64,000 bases of DNA, taken from positions 1-64,000 of the forward strand of contig JAVJSD010000087.1 of assembly GCA_040219575.1 (NCBI GenBank). The letters run 5' to 3'. Below the pieces are notes generated by a model. It had not been told where the DNA came from. It was given only the letters and a program-made list of their open reading frames with translations, and ran no database searches. The position numbers and the translations under genes were made by a program. Positions 36,664 to 46,012 of this stretch are shown one piece after another; position 1 is the stretch's first letter, and the number at the start of each line of letters is the position of its first letter. Origin of the DNA: JAVJSD01 sp040219575. GTDB lineage: Bacteria > Planctomycetota > Planctomycetia > Pirellulales > Pirellulaceae.

Positions 36664-37662
36664 ATGCAAGCCCTCGTTCTGCACGAGCTCAAATCGCCGC
36701 TGAAGCTCGAGCAGCGGCCGCAGTTCGAACCAGGCCCGCGGCAAGTCGTCGTGCAATTGAAGGCGGCGGCCCTCAACCGCCGTGATTACTGGATCACGCA
36801 GGGCATGTATCCCGGCATCAAGCTGCCGGTGGTGCTGGGCAGCGACGGCGCCGGCGTGATCGCCCGGGTCGGCGAAAACGCGCCGCACGGCTGGATCGGC
36901 CGCGAGGTGGTCATCAACCCGGGCCTCGACTGGGGTGAGGACGAGGCAGCGCAGGGCGAGTCGTTTCGCATCCTGGGCATGCCCGACGACGGCGCCTTCG
37001 CCGAGGAAGTGCTCGTCGGCGAGGAAGCGATCCACGACAAGCCGGAACATCTCACGTGGCAGGAGGCGGCCGCGCTGCCGCTGGGCGGAATGACCGCCTA
37101 TCGGGCCGTCTTCACGCAGGGAGAGGTGAAGCCCGGCGAGACGGTGCTGGTGACCGGCGTCGGCGGTGGGGTGGCCACGTTCGCCCTGCAGTTCGCCGTG
37201 GCGGCCGGCGCGCGGGTGTTGGCGACGTCGTCGTCGCCCGAAAAGCTCGCCAAGGCGGAGCAACTCGGCGCGGCGGCCGGCTACAACTACACCCAAGAGG
37301 GTTGGGCCAAACAACTGGTCGCCGATCACGGCGCGGTGCATTTGATCATCGACAGCGCCGGCGGCGACGGCTATCGCCATCTGCTCGACATCGCCGCTCC
37401 GGGCGGGCGGATCGTCAACTACGGCGCCACCGCCGGTCCGCCGCCGAAGCTCGACCTGTTCAAGGTGTTCTGGAAGCAGTTGCGCCTGATCGGCTCGACA
37501 ATGGGTTCGCCCACCGACTTCCGCGCGATGCTGGGACTGGTGCATCACCACAAAATCCGCCCCGCCATCGACCGGGTCTTTCCGCTGGCGGAAGCCAACG
37601 ACGCCCTGGCCCGCATGCGCGAGTCGTCGCAGTTCGGCAAGCTGGTGCTGGATATCGCCTGA
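36664..37662 (+). CDS. MDR-family NAD(P)-dependent oxidoreductase
   Basis: A 332-residue medium-chain dehydrogenase/reductase. Conserved: AAALNRRDYWITQG, the GSDGAGVI segment and the Rossmann motif VTGVGGGVATFALQ. No clear catalytic-zinc ligands (the GHE-type motif) are seen, so it is closer to the quinone-oxidoreductase or zinc-free branch. Substrate unknown. The ATG at 36664 was chosen because the longer frame begins inside the tRNA gene, 23 bp upstream. Confidence 0.85.
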   Translation: MQALVLHELKSPLKLEQRPQFEPGPRQVVVQLKAAALNRRDYWITQGMYPGIKLPVVLGSDGAGVIARVGENAPHGWIGREVVINPGLDWGEDEAAQGESFRILGMPDDGAFAEEVLVGEEAIHDKPEHLTWQEAAALPLGGMTAYRAVFTQGEVKPGETVLVTGVGGGVATFALQFAVAAGARVLATSSSPEKLAKAEQLGAAAGYNYTQEGWAKQLVADHGAVHLIIDSAGGDGYRHLLDIAAPGGRIVNYGATAGPPPKLDLFKVFWKQLRLIGSTMGSPTDFRAMLGLVHHHKIRPAIDRVFPLAEANDALARMRESSQFGKLVLDIA

Positions 37663-37751
37663 CTCGCGGCGTCACGGGCGGTACGGACGGGCCATGCGGA
37701 CACGGGCCATGCGGACACCGGTCGACGCGGCCGCTGGGCGAAGTTACGTTG

Positions 37752-38870
37752 ATGGGGCGTCGCGAGAGTCCGCCGCGCGATGCCGCCGCCAGTCTCCCCC
37801 CCGCGGACTTCGCCACGTCGATCAAAGAACTACTCCGCATGGCAGGCTCCTCCTCGGCCCATCCGTCGCTGACGGCCCCCACACCGATCACGACCGTCCA
37901 GCAACATATCCTCCAGGAACAGAAAAAGTTTCCCGGCGCTTCGGGCGAGTTTTCGTGGCTGCTGTCGGGCATCACGCTGGCCTCCAAACTGATCGAGGCC
38001 AAGGTCCGCCGCGCGGGGCTGTCTGACATCCTCGGCGCCCATGGCGATTTGAATGTGCAGGGCGAAGTGCAGCAGAAGCTCGACGTGTACGCCAACGAGG
38101 TGCTGGCGCACTGCCTGAGCGTGCGCGAGAGCATCGGCGTGCTGGCGTCGGAGGAGAATGAAAACCCGCTGCTGGTGCACCATGGCTCGCCCGAGGCCAA
38201 GTACGCCGTGGTGTTCGATCCGCTCGACGGTTCGTCGAACATCGACGTCAACGTCAGCGTGGGAACGACGTTCTCGATTCTTCGCCGCCCCGACGGCGCC
38301 TCCCTCGACGACCACGAAAAATGGGTGCTGCAACCGGGCCGCAAACAGATTGCCGCGGGCTACGTGGTGTACGGCTCTTCCACCGTGCTGGTGTACAGCG
38401 TGGGCAACGGCGTGCACGGCTTCACGCTCGATCCGGCCATCGGCGCCTACGTGCTCAGCCACCCGAACATCCGCATGCCCGAAAGCGGCAAGTACTATTC
38501 GGTGAACGAGGCGAACCGCGACACGTTTCCCAGTCGCTACGGCGCGTATCTCGATCGGTTGCGGTCCGGCAAACTGGGGGTGAAGTACAGCTCACGCTAC
38601 ATCGGCGCGTTGGTGGCCGACTTCCATCGCACGCTGCTCAAGGGAGGCGTGTTCCTGTATCCGCCCACGCAGGATCACGCCCAGGGGAAACTGCGGCTGC
38701 TGTACGAGGCCAACCCGATCGCGTTCATCGCCGAACAAGCCGGCGGCACGGCGCTCGACGGCACGCGGCGCGTGCTCGACATCCAGCCGGAGAGCATTCA
38801 TCAGCGCACGCCGCTGGTCGTCGGCAGCCGGATGGAGCTGGCGGACTTTGAACGGTTTGTATCGGCGTAG
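37752..38870 (+). CDS. fbp: Fructose-1,6-bisphosphatase, class 1
   Basis: A 372-residue enzyme of gluconeogenesis that hydrolyses fructose 1,6-bisphosphate to fructose 6-phosphate. The metal-binding motif DPLDGSSNID is intact, with a preceding SEENE and the later sugar-phosphate site KYSSRYIGALVADFHRTL and LLYEANPIAFIAEQAGG. The N-terminal TTVQQHILQEQKKFPGASGEFS is family-typical. ATG 37752 is assumed; ATG 37839 would remove 29 poorly conserved residues and is also possible. It lies about 90 bp after the oxidoreductase. Confidence 0.93.
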   Translation: MGRRESPPRDAAASLPPADFATSIKELLRMAGSSSAHPSLTAPTPITTVQQHILQEQKKFPGASGEFSWLLSGITLASKLIEAKVRRAGLSDILGAHGDLNVQGEVQQKLDVYANEVLAHCLSVRESIGVLASEENENPLLVHHGSPEAKYAVVFDPLDGSSNIDVNVSVGTTFSILRRPDGASLDDHEKWVLQPGRKQIAAGYVVYGSSTVLVYSVGNGVHGFTLDPAIGAYVLSHPNIRMPESGKYYSVNEANRDTFPSRYGAYLDRLRSGKLGVKYSSRYIGALVADFHRTLLKGGVFLYPPTQDHAQGKLRLLYEANPIAFIAEQAGGTALDGTRRVLDIQPESIHQRTPLVVGSRMELADFERFVSA

Positions 38871-38908
38871 CGACTTCCCACAGCAACGCCTCTTGCGGGA
38901 AAACAAAT

Positions 38909-40204
38909 ATGTCCGCCGCCCGCCATCTTTTGCATCCCCGCGACGAGATCATGCAGACGATGGAGCGGATCTATCGTTATCGCATGACGACCACCTCGGG
39001 CGGCAACCTCTCGATCCGCGAGCCCAACGGCGACGTGTGGATCACGCCGGCGCGGGTCGACAAGGGCTCGCTCACGCGCGACGACATCGTCTGCGTAAAA
39101 GTCGACGGTTCGACGATCGGCCCGCATCCGGCCTCGTCGGAGCTTCCGTTTCATCAGGCGATCTACGCGGCGCGGCCGGAGGTGCGGGGCGTCGTGCACG
39201 CCCATCCCGTGGCGCTGGTTACGTTCAGCATCGCCCGTCAGCTTCCCGACACGCGGCTGTTCCACCAGGCCCGCAGCGTGTGCGGGAAGGTGGGCATGGC
39301 GCGTTACGCCTTGCCGGGCAGCGCGAAGTTGGGAGAGAACATCGCGGGCGTGTTCGCCCAGGGTTTTGACTGCGTCGTGTTGGAAAACCACGGCGTGGTG
39401 GTGGGCGGCGAGTCGCTGCAACAGGCCTTTCAACGCTTCGAGACGCTGGAGTTCACCGCCAAGACGATCCTCAAGGCCCGGCTGCTGGGGGAGGTGCGTT
39501 ACCTGACGGACGAACAGACGGTGCAGCCGCGAGCCAGCGTTCGACCGCTGCCGGAGTTCGATCCCTCGCCGGCCTCGGCCGAGGAGCGGGAACTTCGCCG
39601 CACGCTGTGCGACTTCGTGCGGCGCGGCTACCGGCAACGACTGCTGATCAGCACCGAGGGGAGCTTTTCGGTGCGGTTGGAAGGCGACTCGTTTCTGATC
39701 ACGCCCTACGGCCGCGATCGCGGTCTGCTGGAGATCGACGACCTGGTGCTCATCTCCGACGGCAAGGCCGAGCGGGGGAAGACGGCGAGCCGGGCGGCGG
39801 CGCATCACGGCGCGTTGTACCGCCGGCATCCGCACCTGGGCGCGATCGCCAACGCCTATCCGGTCAACGCCACCGCGTTCAGCGCGACCGCCGCCGAACT
39901 CGACTGCCGCACGATTCCCGAGAGCTACGTGGTGCTCCGCGACGTGCAGCGGGTTCCTTTCGGCGAGCAGTTCCGTGACGGCCGCGGACTGGCCGAGCGG
40001 ATTTCGGCGCAGCGGCCGATCGCCGTGCTGGAGAACGACGGCGTCCTGGTCACCGGCGGCGGGTTGCTGGAGACGTTCGATCGCCTGGAGGTGCTGGAGG
40101 CGACGGCCGAGGCACTCATCAACAGCCGTTTATTGGGCGAGTTGACCGTGATGCCGGACTCCGCGATCGAGGAGCTTCGGACGGCGTTCTTCGGTTCGAA
40201 CTAA
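38909..40204 (+). CDS. Tandem class II aldolase/adducin protein with degenerate second half
   Basis: A 431-residue protein made of two aldolase-II/adducin domains. The first (about 7-200) keeps the catalytic Glu in SSELPFH (Glu78) and zinc ligands His97 and His99 (VHAHP) and His161 (LENHGV), as in fuculose-1-phosphate aldolase. The second (about 228-425) aligns but its ligands are changed to Asn315/Tyr317 (ANAYP) and Asp377 (LENDGV), and the Glu position is Ala. The protein probably has one active domain and one structural or regulatory one. Substrate unknown; likely a sugar phosphate or lactaldehyde-type aldolase. It starts about 40 bp after fbp. Confidence 0.88.
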   Translation: MSAARHLLHPRDEIMQTMERIYRYRMTTTSGGNLSIREPNGDVWITPARVDKGSLTRDDIVCVKVDGSTIGPHPASSELPFHQAIYAARPEVRGVVHAHPVALVTFSIARQLPDTRLFHQARSVCGKVGMARYALPGSAKLGENIAGVFAQGFDCVVLENHGVVVGGESLQQAFQRFETLEFTAKTILKARLLGEVRYLTDEQTVQPRASVRPLPEFDPSPASAEERELRRTLCDFVRRGYRQRLLISTEGSFSVRLEGDSFLITPYGRDRGLLEIDDLVLISDGKAERGKTASRAAAHHGALYRRHPHLGAIANAYPVNATAFSATAAELDCRTIPESYVVLRDVQRVPFGEQFRDGRGLAERISAQRPIAVLENDGVLVTGGGLLETFDRLEVLEATAEALINSRLLGELTVMPDSAIEELRTAFFGSN

Positions 40205-40362
40205 CGGCCGCGTCGAACGAATGACCCCGCCCGGCTGAAAATCCGCCCCACCCTACCCCGTTTGCCTTCGGGGCGTGTGTGAATTACTCTGGGTTGCTCA
40301 CAGACTTGCGCGAAAATCCCACCAAATTCGCGAGTTTTCTCGCCTCCGGAGTCTCCCGTTCC

Positions 40363-41733
40363 ATGAATCTCTCGGCCGCGGTCCGTCGTTTCTCGCTGCT
40401 TGCGAGCTGTTTGTTCGCCGTCACCCTCTTCGGTTGCCGCGGCGACGAGCGGTTCATCGGGCAGTTGGACGAGAAAGACACGCAGATCGACGAACTCCGT
40501 TTCGAGATCGAAAAACTGCAGGCCGCCAACAAGGAGCTCGCGGAGAAACTGCGGCAGCTCGACAAGTCGTCGCAACTGGCGATCACCGAGGCGCGGGGCA
40601 CGATCACCAAAGACAGCAAGGGAAACGTCGTCGAGATCAATCTCGACGCCGCCGAAGTCAGCGACAGTGTGTTGAGCAAGCTGGCCGCGTTTCCGCAACT
40701 CAAGACGCTCTCGCTGTTCGGGCCCGACATCACCGACGAGACGCTGAAGCACCTCACCAGCCTCAAGAGCCTGGAGCGGCTGCACCTCGACGATACGGCG
40801 GTGGGCGACGCCGGCATCAAGACGATCACGGTGCTGAAGAATCTCGAGGAGTTGCGGCTGCGTCGGACCGACATCACCGACGAGGGCTGCGCCTACTTCC
40901 AACAGCTTCCCAAACTGAAACGCATCTTCTCGCCGCTGACCAAGATCGGCGACGACGGCCTGAAGAACCTGGCGCCGGTCAAAACGCTGGAGGCCCTCGA
41001 TCTGCAGGACTGCCCGGCGGTGACCAACGCCGGCATGGTGCACCTGGCGGGTCTGCCGCGGCTGAAATACCTCAAGGTGTGGGGCAACGCCATCAACGAC
41101 GACGCCTTGGAGCAGATCCGCAAGATCAAGACGCTGAAGATCCTGGGCCTGGATAATACGCTGGTCACCAACGAGGGCATGAAGAAGGTGGGCGAACTCA
41201 AGGACCTGGAGGAGTTGTACCTGTTCCAAGCGCTGGTCGCCGACGAGGGACTGAGCCATCTGCAGGGGCTCACCAAAATGAAACGCCTGCGGTTGCGCGG
41301 CGCGCCGATCAGCGGCGGCGGCATGGAGTATCTGGCCGACATGAAAGAGCTGGAGGTGCTCGACCTCAGCGAGACGGAGATGGACGACTCCGGCCTGGCG
41401 TCGCTCAAGACGCTCCCCAAACTGCACGACCTGAACCTGTGGTTCACGCAGGTGAGCGACGAGGGGATGGCCGACATCGGCGAGATGACGCAGCTGACGC
41501 ACCTCAACCTGGACAAGACGAAGATCACCGACTTCGGCCTGGAGCACGTCAGCAAGCTGGAGAATCTCGTCTTCCTGCATCTCGGCTCGAACCCCATCAC
41601 CGACGACGCCCTGGAGTATATCGAGCCGCTGAAGAATCTGCGGCGGCTGATCATCACCTTCACCGAGATCTCTCCCGACGCCGCCGACGAGCTGAAAAAG
41701 AAGCTGCCCAAGCTGGAGATCGAGGGGCCGTAG
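40363..41733 (+). CDS. Leucine-rich-repeat lipoprotein
   Basis: A 456-residue protein with a type II signal peptide: basic start, hydrophobic core and lipobox TLFGC with Cys25. After a short coiled coil (residues about 35-75) come roughly 13 leucine-rich repeats with the pattern L..L..L.L..T.ITD.GL..L, as in planctomycete LRR proteins. It should be anchored in a membrane facing outside the cytoplasm and bind a protein partner; no catalytic motif is seen. ATG 40363 was chosen over the 28-codon longer frame because it begins directly at the signal peptide. Confidence 0.87.
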   Translation: MNLSAAVRRFSLLASCLFAVTLFGCRGDERFIGQLDEKDTQIDELRFEIEKLQAANKELAEKLRQLDKSSQLAITEARGTITKDSKGNVVEINLDAAEVSDSVLSKLAAFPQLKTLSLFGPDITDETLKHLTSLKSLERLHLDDTAVGDAGIKTITVLKNLEELRLRRTDITDEGCAYFQQLPKLKRIFSPLTKIGDDGLKNLAPVKTLEALDLQDCPAVTNAGMVHLAGLPRLKYLKVWGNAINDDALEQIRKIKTLKILGLDNTLVTNEGMKKVGELKDLEELYLFQALVADEGLSHLQGLTKMKRLRLRGAPISGGGMEYLADMKELEVLDLSETEMDDSGLASLKTLPKLHDLNLWFTQVSDEGMADIGEMTQLTHLNLDKTKITDFGLEHVSKLENLVFLHLGSNPITDDALEYIEPLKNLRRLIITFTEISPDAADELKKKLPKLEIEGP

Positions 41734-41750
41734 CATTCGGCCCCGAGGGA

Positions 41751-42044
41751 TCACCAGACGCGCTGCGTGAAGCCGGGCAGTCTCTCGAGCGGGAAAGGGA
41801 AGATCGGCTCCAGGCCGCGACGGCGCATCACCGACACGAGCTCGCGATACTTCTCCAGCAGCGCGCCCCGGGCGCCCCAGTCCTCGGTCTCGTCGTCGAG
41901 TCCCGGCTCGATGAACGTGGCCCCTTTTGCCTCGTCGCCGATCATGCCGCTTGTGTAGGGCCAGTCGTAGCGAAAGACGACCTCAAACGCCCCCACGAAT
42001 TCGGCAATCGCATCTTGTAGATCTTTGTCGTCTAAGTCGGTCAT
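41751..42044 (-). CDS. Small acidic hypothetical protein
   Basis: A 97-residue protein with a compact, well-formed sequence (VFRYDWPYTSGMIG, DWGARGALLEKYREL). Family not recognised. It follows the antitoxin-like gene by about 55 bp on the same strand, in the place where a RelE toxin would normally be, but it does not resemble RelE. The start at 42044 gives MTDLDDKD; an ATG five codons upstream is also possible. Confidence 0.6.
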   Translation of the reverse strand: MTDLDDKDLQDAIAEFVGAFEVVFRYDWPYTSGMIGDEAKGATFIEPGLDDETEDWGARGALLEKYRELVSVMRRRGLEPIFPFPLERLPGFTQRVW

Positions 42045-42098
42045 AGAAGTCGGCGCCAAGCGACAAGTCGCGTTCAGCTTCGGGAAGTATGCGGATTC

Positions 42099-42317
42099 TC
42101 ATTCAAGCCGTTCTCTCAGGCGACGTTTGGCGTCGTCCCAGTCGACAAAACTGGTGCGTCCTTCGCGCACCGCGGCGATTCGTTCGGCCAATACGTCGCC
42201 GTGCCATTGCGGTGATGGTACGTTTTCAGGGTTCTTCGACAGATCGTCCCAGAGACGCTCCATCAACGCCAGTTTTTCGGCTACGCTCAAGTGGTCGATT
42301 GCAATTTCTGTGCTCAT
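42099..42317 (-). CDS. Addiction-module antitoxin-like protein (Unstab_antitox type)
   Basis: A 72-residue protein with the family pattern LSVAEKLALMERLWDDL, PSPQWHGDVLAERIA and VDWDDAKRRLRERL. Members usually sit just before a RelE-family toxin and neutralise it. No RelE-like gene follows here, so this is an orphan or is paired with the unrecognised 97-residue protein downstream. Confidence 0.82.
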   Translation of the reverse strand: MSTEIAIDHLSVAEKLALMERLWDDLSKNPENVPSPQWHGDVLAERIAAVREGRTSFVDWDDAKRRLRERLE

Positions 42318-42446
42318 TGTCCATTTGACCCTTGGTAGTGGCGCCCCCGTGCGGCGACCACTGCACCGCCAGTTGGAACCGGCCGAGGCTCTCGTCTCGG
42401 GACGTTTCGGTTTCGCATCCTCGTCGCCGATTAGGGCATAAATTGA

Positions 42447-43589
42447 TTATACACTTTTCAGCGCCGGCACGATTTCTGTGCGGGCGGCGTGCAGGGCGGG
42501 GGCGAAGCCGGCCAGCAGGCCGGTGACCAGCGCGACCGCGATGCCGAGTCCAGCGAGTTGCGGAGAGGCGGTCAGCGCGATCGAGACCGCCTCGGCGCTG
42601 ATCGAGAAGTGGCTCAGCATCAGGCTGAGCAGCGCCGCGCCCACACCGATCGCGCCGCCGAGCAAGCACAGCAGCAGGCTCTCGCTCATCACCAGCAGGA
42701 ACACCCGCACGCTGGTGAAGCCGAGCGTTTGCAGCACGGCGTACTCCTTGATGCGGTCCTCGACCGACATCACCGTCGTCGTGGCGACCAGCGCCAGCAC
42801 CAGTCCCACGCAAGCGAAGCCGAGGTAGTTGGCCATGCCGATCAGTTGCGTGAGGTCGCCCAGGCTTTGGGCCTGAAACACGCCCTTGGGCCGCGTGTTG
42901 GTGGAGACCGGTCCGCCGCGATACAGATCGTCGATGCGTTGGCAGAGTGCGTCGGCGTCGGCGGATTCGTCGAGCGAGACCTCCAGCTGCGTCACCGTGC
43001 CGACGCTGCTTGCGCCTTTGCGCCGCTGCAGCAATTCGAGATGCGAATAGATGTAGTTCTCCTCGGCCGGATTGTCGGACGCGAAGATGCCGGCCACGCG
43101 GACTTCCAAGTCGCCGATGGCGAACGTGTCGCCCACTTCCTTTCCTCGCCGCGCGGCGACCGCCCGCCCCATCACCGCCGCGTCCTGATGGGTTTCGAAT
43201 TCGGCCCAATCGCCCGAGGTGAGCTGAAAGTCGCGCGCCGCCTGCAGTTGCTTCGGCGGCAGTCCGTAGAACACGACCACGTCGAGGCTCGCCCGGCAGT
43301 TGTTGGTGAACACCTGGATCGGCACGACGTCGCGAACGCCCGGCAGGCGGCGAATTTCCTGCTGGTAATCCTGTGGAAGATGACTCGTCGCCGGGCAGAA
43401 CTTGTTGGCCTGGAAGACGATCAGCGATTGCCGGGAGGCCTGTCGACGCTGGAGGTCGTTCATGCCCTCCTGAATCGATCCCACAAAGCAGAACACGAAC
43501 AGCCCCACCGCCGTACCGCTGACGGTGAGCATCGTCCGCGAGCGATGCCGCCAGAGAGTTTTCAGGATGTAGGGGAGGAATTTGATCAT
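42447..43589 (-). CDS. ABC transporter permease (FtsX/MacB type), permease B
   Basis: A 380-residue protein with an N-terminal membrane helix, a large extracytoplasmic domain of about 220 residues, and three C-terminal helices starting with YLGFACVGLVLALVATTTV. The end, PALHAARTEIVPALKSV, is typical of MacB/FtsX permeases. It is the last gene of the exporter cluster, about 95 bp after the ATPase. Confidence 0.9.
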   Translation of the reverse strand: MIKFLPYILKTLWRHRSRTMLTVSGTAVGLFVFCFVGSIQEGMNDLQRRQASRQSLIVFQANKFCPATSHLPQDYQQEIRRLPGVRDVVPIQVFTNNCRASLDVVVFYGLPPKQLQAARDFQLTSGDWAEFETHQDAAVMGRAVAARRGKEVGDTFAIGDLEVRVAGIFASDNPAEENYIYSHLELLQRRKGASSVGTVTQLEVSLDESADADALCQRIDDLYRGGPVSTNTRPKGVFQAQSLGDLTQLIGMANYLGFACVGLVLALVATTTVMSVEDRIKEYAVLQTLGFTSVRVFLLVMSESLLLCLLGGAIGVGAALLSLMLSHFSISAEAVSIALTASPQLAGLGIAVALVTGLLAGFAPALHAARTEIVPALKSV

Positions 43590-43685
43590 TGGTTTGTTCC
43601 GTTGGCCGCGCCGAGTAGGGCGGGCATCTTGCCTGCCTGGGATGCCTGAAAGGCCGCCCGACGAATTCGAGCGCGTCCTAAGTCT

Positions 43686-44408
43686 TCAAGTTTCGACGGA
43701 CGAGGAGGTCCTTCGTGTAAGTTCGGCGTCGCCGGTTCGTTCGATGAGTTTGCCGTACTCCAGTCGGAAACGCCGTCGGGCGACGTCGGCCGCCTCCAGG
43801 TCGTGCGTGACCATCAGCAGCGTGATCTCCAATTCCTTGTTGAGCCGCACGAGCAGGTCGAGAATCTGCTCGGACGTTTCGGGGTCGAGGTCGCCGGTCG
43901 GTTCGTCGGCCACCACCACCTTGGGATGCGTGACGATCGCCCGGGCGATGCCGACGCGTTGCTCCTGCCCGCCGGAAAGCTGCCGCGGATAGTGGCCGGC
44001 GCGGTCGAGCAGATCGACGGCCCGCATCGCCACTTCGACGCGTCGCAACCGTTCGGAGCGCGACATGGGCAACAGCAGCAGCGGCAGTTCGATATTCTCC
44101 TGCGCGGTGAGCACGGGGATCAGATTGTGCGTCTGGAAGATGTAGCCGATGTTCGCGGCCCGCCAGCGGGCCAGGCGAGTGCGCGACAGGCGAGTGATGT
44201 CGACGCCGTCGATCGTGATCGTGCCGCGATCGGGTCGATCGATGCTGGCGATCAAGTTCAGCAACGTCGACTTGCCGGTGCCGCTGGCGCCCATCAACGA
44301 CAGAAACTCTCCTTGTTCGACGTCGAGCGAGACCTCTTCGAGCGGCGTAATGGTTTCGCCGCCCTTGTGGTACTGTTTGGTGACGTTGCGGATCTCAACC
44401 AGCGGCAT
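43686..44408 (-). CDS. ABC transporter ATPase (LolD/MacB type)
   Basis: A 240-residue nucleotide-binding protein. Walker A GASGTGKST, Q-loop FQTHNLIP, signature LSGGQEQRV, Walker B VVVADEPTGDLD and switch His in VTHD are all intact. It starts 3 bp after the adaptor stop with a GGAGGAG ribosome site, so the two are cotranscribed. It powers the two FtsX-type permeases of the cluster. Confidence 0.95.
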   Translation of the reverse strand: MPLVEIRNVTKQYHKGGETITPLEEVSLDVEQGEFLSLMGASGTGKSTLLNLIASIDRPDRGTITIDGVDITRLSRTRLARWRAANIGYIFQTHNLIPVLTAQENIELPLLLLPMSRSERLRRVEVAMRAVDLLDRAGHYPRQLSGGQEQRVGIARAIVTHPKVVVADEPTGDLDPETSEQILDLLVRLNKELEITLLMVTHDLEAADVARRRFRLEYGKLIERTGDAELTRRTSSSVET

Positions 44409-44411
44409 GGA

Positions 44412-45995
44412 TCACTCCTCCCTTTCGGCGTTCTCGTCCGTCGTCGATGTCAGCGGGCCATCGTATTCGCCGGTCACATGGATTCGCTGCCCGTCCTCCA
44501 GTCCGCCGAAGTTCTCCGCGATAATGCGGTGCGACAGATCGACCCCGGCGGTGATTTCCGTCAGGCCGTCGGCGCCGACGTCGCCCGTTTCGACGGCCGT
44601 CCGCCGGGCGACGCCCGCCGCTTGATCCGCCAACCACACGAACGAGCCATCGCTGCTTTGTTGAATCAGCTGCCGCGGCAAGTAGAGCCGCAACTCGTTC
44701 GACGGCGCCGCGGAGTTCGCTTCGCGGGGAGGAGCGAGGAACGTGACGTCCATCAACATCTCGGGTTTGAGCACGCTGGGCGGATCGTCGATGGCCACTT
44801 TCACCTCCAGCGTGTTCTTCTGGATGTCGGCCTCGCTGCTCATGAACAGCACATGGCCCACGAGCGGGCTGTCGAGCGCGGCGTTGTCGATTCGCACGGG
44901 CTGCTGCAGACTGACATGGGGCAGATCCTCGAACCGCACGTCGACGCGCACCTGCAGATGGTCGGGCTGGTAGAGCGTCACCACCGTGCTGCCGTCGAAG
45001 TTCTCGGTGCGCGGGGCGCCGCCGGTGAGCGTCATGCCGGGATGCCCCACAAGGCGGTAGACGCGGCCGTCGACCGGCGCGCGGATCGTCATCCGCTCCA
45101 GGCGCAGTTCCGCTTCGGCGAGGCCGACCCGGGCGAGTTCGACGCGCGCCGAGGCGACCGCGACCTGCGACACCGCCTCGTCGCGGGCCTGAATCTCGTC
45201 GGCCAACAGTTCGAGCTGTTTCTTAACGGCGTCACGCCGCCGGGCGAGACCTTCCCGTTCCAACTGGAGCGAAGCTTCGCGTCGCTGGAGTTCTTCGACC
45301 ATGGCCGCCGCGGAGTCGAGTTCGCTGCGGGCCTCGTCGATAGCCCGACCGGGCAAGACGCCCTGCACCGACGTCTTGTTTTCGAAATCGGAGCGGGCGA
45401 ATTTGTGCCGGGCCGCTGCTCGGCGGATGGCGAACGGCAGATTGGTAAGCTCCGTCTCGATCACGGCCAGCGATGCCTCGGCCTGCGCCAGAGCGGCTTG
45501 CAGGTGAACCGGTTGTTCGAATCTCGTGACGGCCGCTTCGCGCACCGCTTTGGCTTGATCGAGCTCCGCCATTCGCAGATCGAGATCGGCCTGCGCGCGC
45601 TTAAGGGCGAGTTGTGCGTCCGCGCGAACCAGTTCGGCCACCGGCTCTCCTTGTTTGACCGGTTGATCCTCGACTACCAGCAGTCGCTCGACGACGCCCG
45701 GCGCCAGTGCGGCCGCGTGAAACGGGGTGGGACGCGGTTCGATCCAACCGGCCGCTTCGAACAAGCTCGTTCCTTCACGCCGCACCGCCGAGCGTGTGGC
45801 CAGGACGGGGATCACGGTCACGTCGCGCGGCGGAAAGACGTATTCCCAACTCGCCCACACAACCAACGACAACAGACCCGCCAGCAGCGCCAGCGGCAGC
45901 ACGTACCGAGTGAGCACGTGCGGCCGCGAGCGCAGGCCGCCGGCAGGGGCATCGCGGTCGATGGCGAGTTGTCGCAGGTCGACTTCGCTAGTCAT
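44412..45995 (-). CDS. HlyD/RND-type periplasmic adaptor
   Basis: A 527-residue membrane-fusion protein. A single membrane helix lies at about 30-50, followed by a biotinyl-lipoyl half (GVVERLLVVEDQPVKQGEPV), a long coiled-coil hairpin (about 110-320) and the second half-motif (RAPVDGRVYRLVGHPG). The function would be to link the ABC exporter to the outer part of the envelope, as in MacA. Typical MacA proteins are near 370 residues; the extra length is mainly the hairpin. Confidence 0.92.
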   Translation of the reverse strand: MTSEVDLRQLAIDRDAPAGGLRSRPHVLTRYVLPLALLAGLLSLVVWASWEYVFPPRDVTVIPVLATRSAVRREGTSLFEAAGWIEPRPTPFHAAALAPGVVERLLVVEDQPVKQGEPVAELVRADAQLALKRAQADLDLRMAELDQAKAVREAAVTRFEQPVHLQAALAQAEASLAVIETELTNLPFAIRRAAARHKFARSDFENKTSVQGVLPGRAIDEARSELDSAAAMVEELQRREASLQLEREGLARRRDAVKKQLELLADEIQARDEAVSQVAVASARVELARVGLAEAELRLERMTIRAPVDGRVYRLVGHPGMTLTGGAPRTENFDGSTVVTLYQPDHLQVRVDVRFEDLPHVSLQQPVRIDNAALDSPLVGHVLFMSSEADIQKNTLEVKVAIDDPPSVLKPEMLMDVTFLAPPREANSAAPSNELRLYLPRQLIQQSSDGSFVWLADQAAGVARRTAVETGDVGADGLTEITAGVDLSHRIIAENFGGLEDGQRIHVTGEYDGPLTSTTDENAEREE

Positions 45996-46012
45996 TTTCG
46001 CGATTCCGTGGG

